A DNA stretch of 61,578 nucleotides, from assembly GCA_023393525.1 (NCBI GenBank), contig JAEWKZ010000125.1, positions 1 to 61,578 on the forward strand. Direction: 5' to 3'. This document shows positions 54,287 through 61,578 of the stretch, in pieces. The stretch comes from Pseudomonadota bacterium (GTDB taxonomy: Bacteria; Desulfobacterota; Desulfovibrionia; Desulfovibrionales; Desulfomicrobiaceae). Within the stretch, counting starts at the first letter, position 1. Each line of letters opens with the position of its first letter. The notes under the pieces are model-generated. The model was not told where the DNA came from. It ran no database searches and saw only the letters and a list, made by a program, of their open reading frames with translations. Both the position numbers and the translations under genes were made by a program.

Positions 54287-54666
54287 GATCCTTCTCCTTG
54301 CGTTTGCTCCGCGTCCCGGGCGCAGCTCCTGCCACGCCGGCAGCACGGCGTCATTTCCTCGAAATCCGCGCCCGTCACGGTGTGCCCTCCGTCGACATCG
54401 ACGCGCAGGGCCCAGCCGCGCGAGAGGGCCCGCGCCACCTGCGTCCTGGCCTCTCCCAGGATGCGGCACAGGGTCGGCCTGGAAACCCGCATGCGCGCGG
54501 CCGCCTCCTCCTGGCTCAATCCCTCGCCATCCACCAGCCGCATAGCCTCGAAACCATCGAGACCCAGCACCACGCCGTGCAGCTGCCCCATGGGCACTCC
54601 CACAGGCTTGAAAACCGTCACGACGGGCACATCGGCCACAAATCTGCATTTCCTTCTGCGTCCCAC
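54124..54666 (-). CDS. DUF134-family DNA-binding protein
   Basis: The first 100 residues are DUF134: GRRRKCRFVADVPVVTVFKP, VLGLDGFEAMRLVDGEGLS and QEEAAARMRVSRPTLCRILG (HTH). The C-terminal 70 residues are low-complexity (RAGAARAVRAARPADA) and overlap the Gly-rich gene, so they may be accidental translation of a high-GC frame. The true stop could be earlier in an unmutated relative. It heads the leftward operon. Confidence 0.7.
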   Translation of the reverse strand: MGRRRKCRFVADVPVVTVFKPVGVPMGQLHGVVLGLDGFEAMRLVDGEGLSQEEAAARMRVSRPTLCRILGEARTQVARALSRGWALRVDVDGGHTVTGADFEEMTPCCRRGRSCARDAEQTQGEGSCRDEQDKAEDEDRAVGARAGAARAVRAARPADAVDGGQVAEPDRVGCAATDPA

Positions 54667-55053
54667 GCTCCCTCCATAATGAAATTATGTTCAAAATAGT
54701 ACCCGCTGGCAAAGCTGTCAAGGAGCCCCGGAAAAGAAACCCGAAACTTATATTTCTAAAGCAACTTAAATTGCACAACCCGTTTCCCCCGCCATCCCCG
54801 CCCTGGCGGAACTGCGGACGCAATCTGTCAACTTAATTTGCAATAATACCGCCCTCTCGCATGGCCGCCATCCCTCTCGGAACCACGCTTCGGGCCTGGA
54901 GATTTTGCGCTCTCACAATCCAATATAACGATTTTGTTTACTATTTATCAAAAAAAAGACCTCGCGGGCAGCCAGGCACACGCTTCGGCGAATCCTGGCA
55001 CGAACATTTCTATAGGTACCCTGTCCCCCCCATCCCGAGAAAAAGGAGCAACC
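54667..55053. other. Divergent intergenic region
   Basis: These 387 bases carry the promoters of the leftward orange-protein-like operon and the rightward CBS-ACT operon. Near the DUF134 start is CATAAT-GAA-ATTATG (54675-54689), an inverted repeat that could be an operator. I saw no gene, and no GG-N10-GC match was noted, though I did not scan it fully. Confidence 0.4.
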
Positions 55054-55707
55054 ATGTTTGTCGGACTCAAAATGCTCAAGAATTTCATAGCGATGCCGCC
55101 GGAAGCACTGGTCGAGGACGCGCAGCGGCTCATGGACGAGCAGCAACTCTGGATGCTGTTCGTGGTCAAGGACGGAAAACTGATCGGGTACGTACGTACC
55201 GAAGACATCAGCGCGGCCATGCCTTCGCTCGTGACCGGGCTGGACAAGCACGAGATCAACTACCTCCTGTCCAAGCTGACCGTCAGCCGGATCATGCGCA
55301 CGGACATCACCCCCGTCACCCCGGAAACGGAAATCGAGACCGCCGCCATGCTCATGCACGCCAAGAACCTGGCCGGCCTCGCCGTGGTGGGCCCGGACGG
55401 CGACCTCATCGGCTACATCAACCGCACCGTCATGCTCGAAGTGCTGGCCGAAGAGATGGGTTTCGGCCAGGGCGGATCGCGCATCGTCTTCGAGGTCGTG
55501 GACAGGCCCGGCGTGCTCAAGGAAGTCTCGGGCATCATCGACGCCATGGGCTACTCCATCATCTCCACCGGGACATTCACCCACAAGGAACGCCGCATGG
55601 TCGTCATCCGCGTAGACACGCCCAACCCGTCATCCATTGCGGCAGCATTGCAGAAAACCGGATACGACGTGGTCGGACCCGAGGACTTCAAGCATGAATG
55701 GCAGTAG
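55054..55707 (+). CDS. CBS-ACT domain regulatory protein (AcuB-like)
   Basis: The 217-residue product starts at an ATG after AAAGGAG. It has two CBS units (MPPEALVEDAQRLMDEQQLW and SRIMRTDITPVTPETEIETA) and a C-terminal ACT domain (RIVFEVVDRPGVLKEVSGI). CBS pairs bind adenine nucleotides and ACT domains bind amino acids. It overlaps the LivG start by 14 bases, so it probably regulates or senses for the transport operon. Confidence 0.85.
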   Translation: MFVGLKMLKNFIAMPPEALVEDAQRLMDEQQLWMLFVVKDGKLIGYVRTEDISAAMPSLVTGLDKHEINYLLSKLTVSRIMRTDITPVTPETEIETAAMLMHAKNLAGLAVVGPDGDLIGYINRTVMLEVLAEEMGFGQGGSRIVFEVVDRPGVLKEVSGIIDAMGYSIISTGTFTHKERRMVVIRVDTPNPSSIAAALQKTGYDVVGPEDFKHEWQ

Positions 55708-56488
55708 CCCCCTGCTCGCGGTGCAGGAGGTCACCCTGACCTTCAAGAATGTGGCGGCCCTGTCCCGGGTGTCGTGCAGCGTGCAGAAGGGCAGCATCAC
55801 CTCGCTCATCGGCCCCAACGGCGCGGGCAAGACCAGCATGCTCAACTGCATCTCCGGCCGCTACACCCCGACCAAGGGCACCATCCGCATGGGCGACCGC
55901 GAACTCTCCGGCGTGCCCGCGCACAAGCGCACCGGCTTCGGCCTGGCCCGCACCTTCCAGAACATCGCCTTGTTCCGGGGCCTCTCGGTCCTCGACAACC
56001 TCATGGTCGGCCGCCACTCGCGCCTGGGGTACGGCCTGCTGGCCTCCATCTTCTACCTCGGCAAGGCCCGCGCCGAAGAAGACCGCCATCGGCAGCGAGT
56101 GGAGGAGATCATCGATTTTTTGAACCTCTCCCCCTACCGCCATCAAATCGCCGGACACCTGCCCTACGGGGTGCAGAAGAAGGTCGAGCTGGGTCGCGCC
56201 CTGGCCGCCGAACCCGAGCTGCTGCTGCTCGACGAACCCATGGCGGGCATGAACCTGGAAGAGACCGAGGACATGGCCCGCTCCATCCTCGACATCAACG
56301 AGGAGTGGGGCGTGACCGTCTTTCTGGTCGAGCACGACATGGGCGTGGTCATGGACCTCTCGGACCATGTCATTGTGCTCGACTTCGGCCGGGTGCTGGC
56401 CAGCGGAACGCCGGAAGCCATCCAGAACAATCCCAAGGTCGTCAGCGCCTATCTGGGCGATGATGACGCGCTCTATAAGGGACGCTAA
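55694..56488 (+). CDS. livG: LivG-type ABC transporter ATPase
   Basis: The 264-residue ATPase has GPNGAGKTSMLNC (Walker A), LPYGVQKKVELGRALAAE (signature) and LLLLDEPMAGMNLEE (Walker B), with the LivG-type long insertion. It drives a branched-chain amino-acid-type importer encoded downstream. A LivF partner is not in the window and may lie beyond the edge. Confidence 0.9.
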   Translation: MNGSSPLLAVQEVTLTFKNVAALSRVSCSVQKGSITSLIGPNGAGKTSMLNCISGRYTPTKGTIRMGDRELSGVPAHKRTGFGLARTFQNIALFRGLSVLDNLMVGRHSRLGYGLLASIFYLGKARAEEDRHRQRVEEIIDFLNLSPYRHQIAGHLPYGVQKKVELGRALAAEPELLLLDEPMAGMNLEETEDMARSILDINEEWGVTVFLVEHDMGVVMDLSDHVIVLDFGRVLASGTPEAIQNNPKVVSAYLGDDDALYKGR

Positions 56489-58384
56489 ATGACCGCTCCG
56501 TACGAGACCACCCTCCCCACGCTGCTCCTCGAAAACAGCCGCAAGCGTCCCGGCCGCACGGCCCTGCGCGAAAAGAGCTTCGGCATCTGGCAGCCCTTTT
56601 CCTATTCCACGTACTGGACCATCACCGCCGAGTTCGCGGCGGGCATGAGGGCCCTGGGCCTGGGCCGGGGGGACATCATCGTCATCATCGGCGACAACCG
56701 CCCCGAGTGGCTCTGGGCGCAGCTGGCCATCCAGGGGCTGGGCGGCGTGTCCCTCGGGCTGTATCAGGATTCGCCCGGGGAAGAGATCGGCTACGTGTTC
56801 GAGCTCTCGAAGGCCCGCCTGGTGGTGGCCGAGGATCAGGAACAGGTCGACAAGATCCTGTCCATCAAAGACTCCCTGCCGCTCCTCGAATACATCGTCT
56901 ATCACGACTCCAAGGGCCTGATCGGGTACGACAGGTCGGGGCTCAAATCCTTCGACGAGATCCGCGCGCTGGGCAAGGACCGGGCGCACGAGTTTGAAAG
57001 CTGGATAAAGGACGTCTCCCCGGACGACACGGCGCTCATCGCGACCACATCAGGGTCCACCGGGCGGCCCAAGCTGGCCATGCTCTCGCACAAAAACCTC
57101 CTCTCCATGGCCTGGAACCTCGGCCAGTCCGATCCCAAGCACGACACCGACGAGTTCGTGTCCTTTTTGCCCCTGGCTTGGATGGGTGAACAGATGATGG
57201 CCGTATCCTCGGCCCTGTTGTTCGGATTCTGCGTCAATTTCCCCGAAGAGCCCGACACCGTGCAGGAGAACATCCGCGAGATCGGGCCACACCTCATCTT
57301 CTCGCCGCCACGGGTCTGGGAGAACATGGCCGCCAAGGTCCGGGTGCGCATCATGGAGACCACCCGCTTCAAACGCTTTCTGTTCAATATCTTCATGCCC
57401 ATCGGGCTCGAATACGCAGGCGCGGTCCTGCGCGGCGAAACGCCTTCGGCGGGACTGCGGGTGGCCAACAAACTGGCCGACTCGGGACTCTTCCGGGCGC
57501 TGCGGGACCGGCTCGGCTTCTCGCGCGTCCGCTCCGCGTCCACGGGCGGAGCACCGCTCGGCCCCGACACCTTCACCTTTTTCCACGCCATGGGCGTCAA
57601 CCTGAAGCAGATTTACGGCCAGACCGAGATCGCGGGCATCTCCTGCATCCACCGCGACGGTGCGGTCAGCTTCGAGTCCGTTGGCGAACCCATCGCCGAA
57701 ACCGAGATCCGCATTTCAGGGGAAGGCGAGATCCTGTCCAGAAGCGCCGCCGTGTTCAAAGGCTACCTCGGCAACGACGCCGCCACCGCCGAGACCATCA
57801 CGGACGGCTGGCTGCGTTCGGGCGACGCCGGATTCTTCAAGGACAACGGCCAGCTCGTCATCATCGACCGCCTCTCCGACGTCATGACCACGGGCAAGGG
57901 CGTGCGCTTCTCGCCGCAGTTCATCGAGAACAAGCTCAAGTTCTCGACCTATGTGCAGGAAGCCGTGGTCCTCGGACACGAGCGCGAGTTCATCACCGCC
58001 ATCATCTGCCTGGACGGCGACATCGCCGGCCGCTGGGCCGAGTCCAAGGGCCTGACCTACACCACCTACCAGGATCTGGCGGCCAAGCCCGAACTCTACG
58101 ACCTGATCGAGTCCGAAATCCGGGCCATCAACCCGTCCCTGCAGCCCGGCACCGAGGTGACGCGCTTCGCCCTGCTCTTCAAGGAACTCGACGCCGACGA
58201 CGGCGAACTGACCCGTACAAGAAAGATCCGGCGCAAGGTCATAAACGAACGCTACGCGGAGCTGATCGCCGCGCTGTACGACGGAACGGACAACACGGAC
58301 CTGTGCATCGCCATCACCTACCAGGACGGCTCGCACCGCGAGATGACGGGCGCCATCTGCATCCGCGACATCCGGCAACAGTAA
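56489..58384 (+). CDS. AMP-forming acyl-CoA synthetase
   Basis: The 631-residue enzyme has the adenylation signature ATTSGSTGRPKLAMLSHKNL, the long-chain motif QIYGQTEIAG and GWLRSGDAGFFKDNGQLVII. It activates a carboxylic acid to its CoA ester. It sits between livG and the permease gene. That arrangement is found in many proteobacteria, and suggests that an imported acid is activated at once. The substrate, fatty or aromatic acid, is unknown. Confidence 0.85.
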   Translation: MTAPYETTLPTLLLENSRKRPGRTALREKSFGIWQPFSYSTYWTITAEFAAGMRALGLGRGDIIVIIGDNRPEWLWAQLAIQGLGGVSLGLYQDSPGEEIGYVFELSKARLVVAEDQEQVDKILSIKDSLPLLEYIVYHDSKGLIGYDRSGLKSFDEIRALGKDRAHEFESWIKDVSPDDTALIATTSGSTGRPKLAMLSHKNLLSMAWNLGQSDPKHDTDEFVSFLPLAWMGEQMMAVSSALLFGFCVNFPEEPDTVQENIREIGPHLIFSPPRVWENMAAKVRVRIMETTRFKRFLFNIFMPIGLEYAGAVLRGETPSAGLRVANKLADSGLFRALRDRLGFSRVRSASTGGAPLGPDTFTFFHAMGVNLKQIYGQTEIAGISCIHRDGAVSFESVGEPIAETEIRISGEGEILSRSAAVFKGYLGNDAATAETITDGWLRSGDAGFFKDNGQLVIIDRLSDVMTTGKGVRFSPQFIENKLKFSTYVQEAVVLGHEREFITAIICLDGDIAGRWAESKGLTYTTYQDLAAKPELYDLIESEIRAINPSLQPGTEVTRFALLFKELDADDGELTRTRKIRRKVINERYAELIAALYDGTDNTDLCIAITYQDGSHREMTGAICIRDIRQQ

Positions 58385-58394
58385 GGAACACCGC

Positions 58395-59282
58395 ATGGAA
58401 TATTATCTCCAACTCATCATCAACGGCCTGGTGGTCGGCTCCATCTACAGTCTGGTGGCGCTGGGATTCGTCATCATTTTCAAGGCGACCAAGGTCGTCA
58501 ACTTCGCCCAGGGCGAGCTGGTCATGGTCGGGGCCTATGTCTGCTTCGCCCTGACCGTGCAGTACCAGCTGCCCTTTCTGGTCTCGTTCCTGCTGACTTT
58601 GATCTTTTCCATCGCCCTGGCCATCCTCGTGGAGCGTCTCATCCTGCGGCCCCTCATCGGCGAGCCCATCATCTCCGTGATCATGGTCACCATCGGGCTC
58701 TCGTCCATGCTCAAATCCTTCGTGCAGATGACCTGGGGCACCCAGATCCAGGTCTTTCCGCCCATCCTGCCCCAGGAGCCCTACATGCTTCTGGGATTGC
58801 CCATCGCCCCGGTCTACGTGGCGGCCTTCGGGCTTTCGCTGCTTCTTTTCGGGATCTTCACCCTCTTCTTCAAGTATTCGTCCCTGGGCATCGCCATGCG
58901 GGCCACGGCCTTCGACCAGCAGGCGGCGCAGTCCATGGGCATCGGCATCAAATCCATCTTCGCCCTGTCGTGGTGCATCGCGGCCGTGGTTTCGAGCATC
59001 GGCGGAATCATCCTCGGCAACATCAACGGCATCAACTCCCAGCTCGGGCACCTTGGACTCAAGGTCTTTCCCGCCGTGATCCTGGGGGGACTCGACAGCC
59101 TGCTCGGCGCGGCCCTGGGCGGACTCATCATCGGGGTACTGGAGAACATCTGCGAAGGCGCGGCCAAGGATCTTTTCGGCCTGGGCGGCTTCAAGGAGGT
59201 CGCATCCTTCATCGTGCTTGTCGTCATCCTCATGATCAAGCCCTACGGACTGTTCGGAACCAAGGAGATTGAACGGGTATGA
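58395..59282 (+). CDS. livH: LivH-type ABC permease
   Basis: The 295-residue membrane protein has eight or so helices, with the early INGLVVGSIYSLVALGFVII and NFAQGELVMVGAYV, and late VILGGLDSLLGAALGGLIIG typical of LivH. It pairs with LivM. Its stop overlaps the livM start by four bases. Confidence 0.9.
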   Translation: MEYYLQLIINGLVVGSIYSLVALGFVIIFKATKVVNFAQGELVMVGAYVCFALTVQYQLPFLVSFLLTLIFSIALAILVERLILRPLIGEPIISVIMVTIGLSSMLKSFVQMTWGTQIQVFPPILPQEPYMLLGLPIAPVYVAAFGLSLLLFGIFTLFFKYSSLGIAMRATAFDQQAAQSMGIGIKSIFALSWCIAAVVSSIGGIILGNINGINSQLGHLGLKVFPAVILGGLDSLLGAALGGLIIGVLENICEGAAKDLFGLGGFKEVASFIVLVVILMIKPYGLFGTKEIERV

Positions 59283-60328
59283 GCATGCACAAATGCGGTC
59301 TCTTCTACACGACCTACGCCCGCGAGGACGGGCTCTTCCCTTCGAAGTTCCAGAAAACCTGCCTGGCGCTTTTCTTCGCGATCCTTTTGGCCTGCCCGCA
59401 GTTTCTGGACCCCTACGTCATGTCCATCCTGAACCTGATCCTCATCGCGGTCATCGGCGCGGTGTCCCTGAACCTCTTGACCGGCGTCTGCGGCCAGATG
59501 TCGCTGGGGCACGGAGCCTTCGTCGGCGTGGGGGCATACGGCGCGGCGGTACTCTCCAACCTGGGCGCGCCCTTTTTCCCGGCCCTGCTCGGCGGAGGCG
59601 CGGTGGCGGCCATGGTGGGCATGGTCTTCGGCATCCCTTCGCTGCGCCTCAAGGGCATCTATCTGGCCATCTCCACCCTGGCCGCGCAGCTCATCCTCGA
59701 ATACGTGTTCCTGCACGCGGACGGCCTGACCGGCGGGGCCAACGGGCTGCCCGTCAATCCCCCCGAAATCCTGGGCCATTCCTTTGATACCGACTCCAAG
59801 ATGTTCTATCTCATCCTGTTTGTGACCGTGCTATGCGTCCTGGCCGTGACCAACGTCATCCGCACCCGTCCGGGGCGGGCCTTCGTGGCCATCCGCGACT
59901 ACCACCAGTCCGCCGAGAACGTGGGCGTCAACCTGTTCGCCTTCAAGCTCCAGGCCTTTGGGCTGAGCTCCTTTCTGGCCGGCATCGCCGGGGGGCTGTG
60001 GGCCCACTACACCATGTACATCACCCCGGAGCAGTTCTCCATGGGGCTGTCCATCAGCTACCTGGCCATGATCATCATCGGCGGCATGGGCTCGGTCCTG
60101 GGCTCCATCTTCGGGGCCATCTTCATCACTCTGCTGCCGGAGATGCTGAACCTCCTGACCACGTCCCTGGGCGGCATCGCCCCTGACCTGAGCGCCATCA
60201 TCGTGCCCATGAAGGAAGGGGTCTTCGGGCTCATGCTGGTGCTCTTCCTCATCTTCGAGCCCGAGGGACTGGCTCGCAAATGGCGGCTGATCAAGGCCTA
60301 CTGGAAGCTCTACCCCTTTGCATATTGA
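59279..60328 (+). CDS. livM: LivM-type ABC permease
   Basis: The 349-residue membrane protein has LNLLTGVCGQMSLGHGAFVG, and GGMGSVLGSIFGAIFI and the ABC-contact loop near RDYHQSAENVGVNLF. LivM and LivH form the channel. Length is typical. Confidence 0.9.
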   Translation: MSMHKCGLFYTTYAREDGLFPSKFQKTCLALFFAILLACPQFLDPYVMSILNLILIAVIGAVSLNLLTGVCGQMSLGHGAFVGVGAYGAAVLSNLGAPFFPALLGGGAVAAMVGMVFGIPSLRLKGIYLAISTLAAQLILEYVFLHADGLTGGANGLPVNPPEILGHSFDTDSKMFYLILFVTVLCVLAVTNVIRTRPGRAFVAIRDYHQSAENVGVNLFAFKLQAFGLSSFLAGIAGGLWAHYTMYITPEQFSMGLSISYLAMIIIGGMGSVLGSIFGAIFITLLPEMLNLLTTSLGGIAPDLSAIIVPMKEGVFGLMLVLFLIFEPEGLARKWRLIKAYWKLYPFAY

Positions 60329-60377
60329 TGGCCCGGCCTTCCTCCGGGATTAACCTTTTGCCGCATTCGGAGACATC

Positions 60378-61535
60378 ATGAAGAACATACTCGCACTGAC
60401 CGTCCTGGCCCTGGTCGTCAGCTTCGGCACGGCATCGGCCGCGTACAAGGTGGGGCTTTTGTCCGACCTGACCGGGCCCACCTCCAGCGTGGGCACTCCC
60501 TACGCCGAAGGCATCAAGGCCTACGTGGCCTGGCTGAACGAAAACGGAGGCATCGCCGGCGAACCCGTGGAACTGATCCAGGTCGACTACGCCTACAACG
60601 TGCAGCAGGCCCTGGCCGCCTACAAGCGTTTCACCTCCAGCGGCATCGTGGCCATGCAGGGCTGGGGCACGGGCGACACCGAGGCGCTGGTCAAGTTCGT
60701 GGCCAAGGACAAGATCCCGGTCTTTTCCGCCTCCTACTCCGCACACCTGATGGACCCGGCCAAGGCGCCCTACAACTTCACCGCCGCTCCCGACTATTCG
60801 ACCCAAGGCCGGGCCGGACTCAAGTATCTGCGCGAGTCCTGGAAGAAAGAACGCGCCCCCAAGCTGGCCTTCGTTTTTCCGGACAACCCTTACGGCTCCG
60901 TGCCCATCCCGGCCATGAAGGAATTCGCCCAGGAACTGGGCTTTGAAATCGTGGGCCAGGAGAACGTGGACTTGAAAGCCATCGACGCCACCCCGCAGCT
61001 CTTGAGCCTGAAGAAGGCCGAACCCGACTTCGTCTGGACCGGCGGCACCACTCCGTCCACGGCAGTGATCATGAAGGACGCGCAGAAGCTGGGCATGACC
61101 TGCACCTTTTTGACCAACATCTGGAGCAGCGACGAGAACCTCTTCAAGCTGGCCGGAGACGCGGCCAATGGCCACTTCGGCCTGCAGGGCGGGGTCATCT
61201 ACGGGCAGGACGTGCCGGGCATGAACATCATCCGCGAACTGACGGGGGGCGAGCCGCAGATGACCCACTACGTACGCGGCTTCGTTTCGGCCATGGTCAT
61301 GTGCGAGGGCATGAAGATGGCCAAGGCCGCCGGCGAAGTGACGGGCGAAAGCATCAAGGCGGCCCTTGAGACCATGCGCGATTTCGATCCGCAGGGGCTG
61401 GCCCCGGCCATCAGCTACTTTGCCGACGACCACCGTCCGAACCTGTCCGTGAACGTCACGGCATTCAAGGACGGCAAGCTCGAATTCGTCAAGACCGAGA
61501 CCCTGGAACGCAAGAAGGAATGGCTGGGCCTTTAG
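60378..61535 (+). CDS. Branched-chain amino-acid-type periplasmic binding protein
   Basis: The 385-residue product has a signal peptide to about TASAAYK, then the type I binding fold: VGLLSDLTGPTSSVGTPYAE, VELIQVDYAYNVQQALAAY and AFVFPDNPYGSVPIPAMKEF. It delivers substrate to LivH and LivM. The gene is complete just before the window end. Given the acyl-CoA synthetase, the ligand could be an organic acid rather than an amino acid. Confidence 0.9.
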   Translation: MKNILALTVLALVVSFGTASAAYKVGLLSDLTGPTSSVGTPYAEGIKAYVAWLNENGGIAGEPVELIQVDYAYNVQQALAAYKRFTSSGIVAMQGWGTGDTEALVKFVAKDKIPVFSASYSAHLMDPAKAPYNFTAAPDYSTQGRAGLKYLRESWKKERAPKLAFVFPDNPYGSVPIPAMKEFAQELGFEIVGQENVDLKAIDATPQLLSLKKAEPDFVWTGGTTPSTAVIMKDAQKLGMTCTFLTNIWSSDENLFKLAGDAANGHFGLQGGVIYGQDVPGMNIIRELTGGEPQMTHYVRGFVSAMVMCEGMKMAKAAGEVTGESIKAALETMRDFDPQGLAPAISYFADDHRPNLSVNVTAFKDGKLEFVKTETLERKKEWLGL

Positions 61536-61545
61536 GACCATGCGC

Positions 61546-61578
61546 CGGGGGGGGGGGGGGGGGCGGGCGGCGCCCCCC
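61546..61578. other. G-rich terminal run, likely contig-end artefact
   Basis: The last bases are dominated by G and C with a G run of about 18. This is unlike anything else in the window and typical of a damaged or low-quality end. Confidence 0.7.

Overview
The window looks like a chromosome segment from an anaerobic, sulfate-reducing deltaproteobacterium of the Desulfovibrionales (Desulfomicrobium/Desulfovibrio type). This is inferred from gene content: an orange-protein-like NifX/MinD-ferredoxin cluster, DUF134 regulators, an FmdE protein beside a metal-type ABC importer, a fused FAD/Fe-S D-lactate dehydrogenase, and PerR next to catalase. No rRNA or other species marker is present. The right edge ends in a long G run that looks like a contig end.

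Bases 1 to about 21,500 form a mosaic accessory region, lower in GC than the rest, that abuts the 3' end of a tRNA-Pro gene. From left to right it holds a recombination pair (Cas4/RecB-like nuclease and ERF annealing protein), a frameshifted phage DUF4376 relic, a block of hypothetical, membrane and secreted proteins ending in a secreted nuclease, an IS5-like transposase relic, and a three-gene vWA / PP2C phosphatase / protein kinase operon of the TerY-P type. Next comes a replicon-like module: a frameshifted parB, a decayed second parB tail, repeats resembling iterons, a large primase-helicase, a small DNA-binding protein, a palindrome cluster, a complete IS3-family insertion, a RepA-like ATPase and an excisionase-like protein. 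The last cargo gene is very AT-rich. No integrase is visible, so the other end of the element probably lies beyond base 1.

Bases 21,500 to 41,100 are ordinary GC-rich core genome: SAM hydrolase, cobS, nitronate monooxygenase, fliJ and a MotE-like gene, truA, DUF4197, phosphohexomutase, perR-katA, D-lactate dehydrogenase, tatA, two secreted thiol proteins, a nitroreductase, and an FmdE/FecBCD-type uptake operon.

Bases 41,400 to 54,700 hold the most interesting core region. A one-domain sigma-54 activator is divergent from a TauE/SafE operon that carries a clear GG-N10-GC promoter and a palindromic upstream site. The operon continues into a degenerate PAS-AAA+ protein, a NifX-like protein, a sensor kinase, three stand-alone receivers, a ChpT/Spo0B-like phosphotransferase candidate and a receiver-kinase hybrid. 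Facing it is an orange-protein-like operon: two MinD-ferredoxin ATPases, NifX proteins, DUF134 regulators and a pseudo-receiver.

Bases 55,000 to 61,535 carry a CBS-ACT protein followed by a branched-chain-type ABC importer with an acyl-CoA synthetase gene between its ATPase and permease genes.
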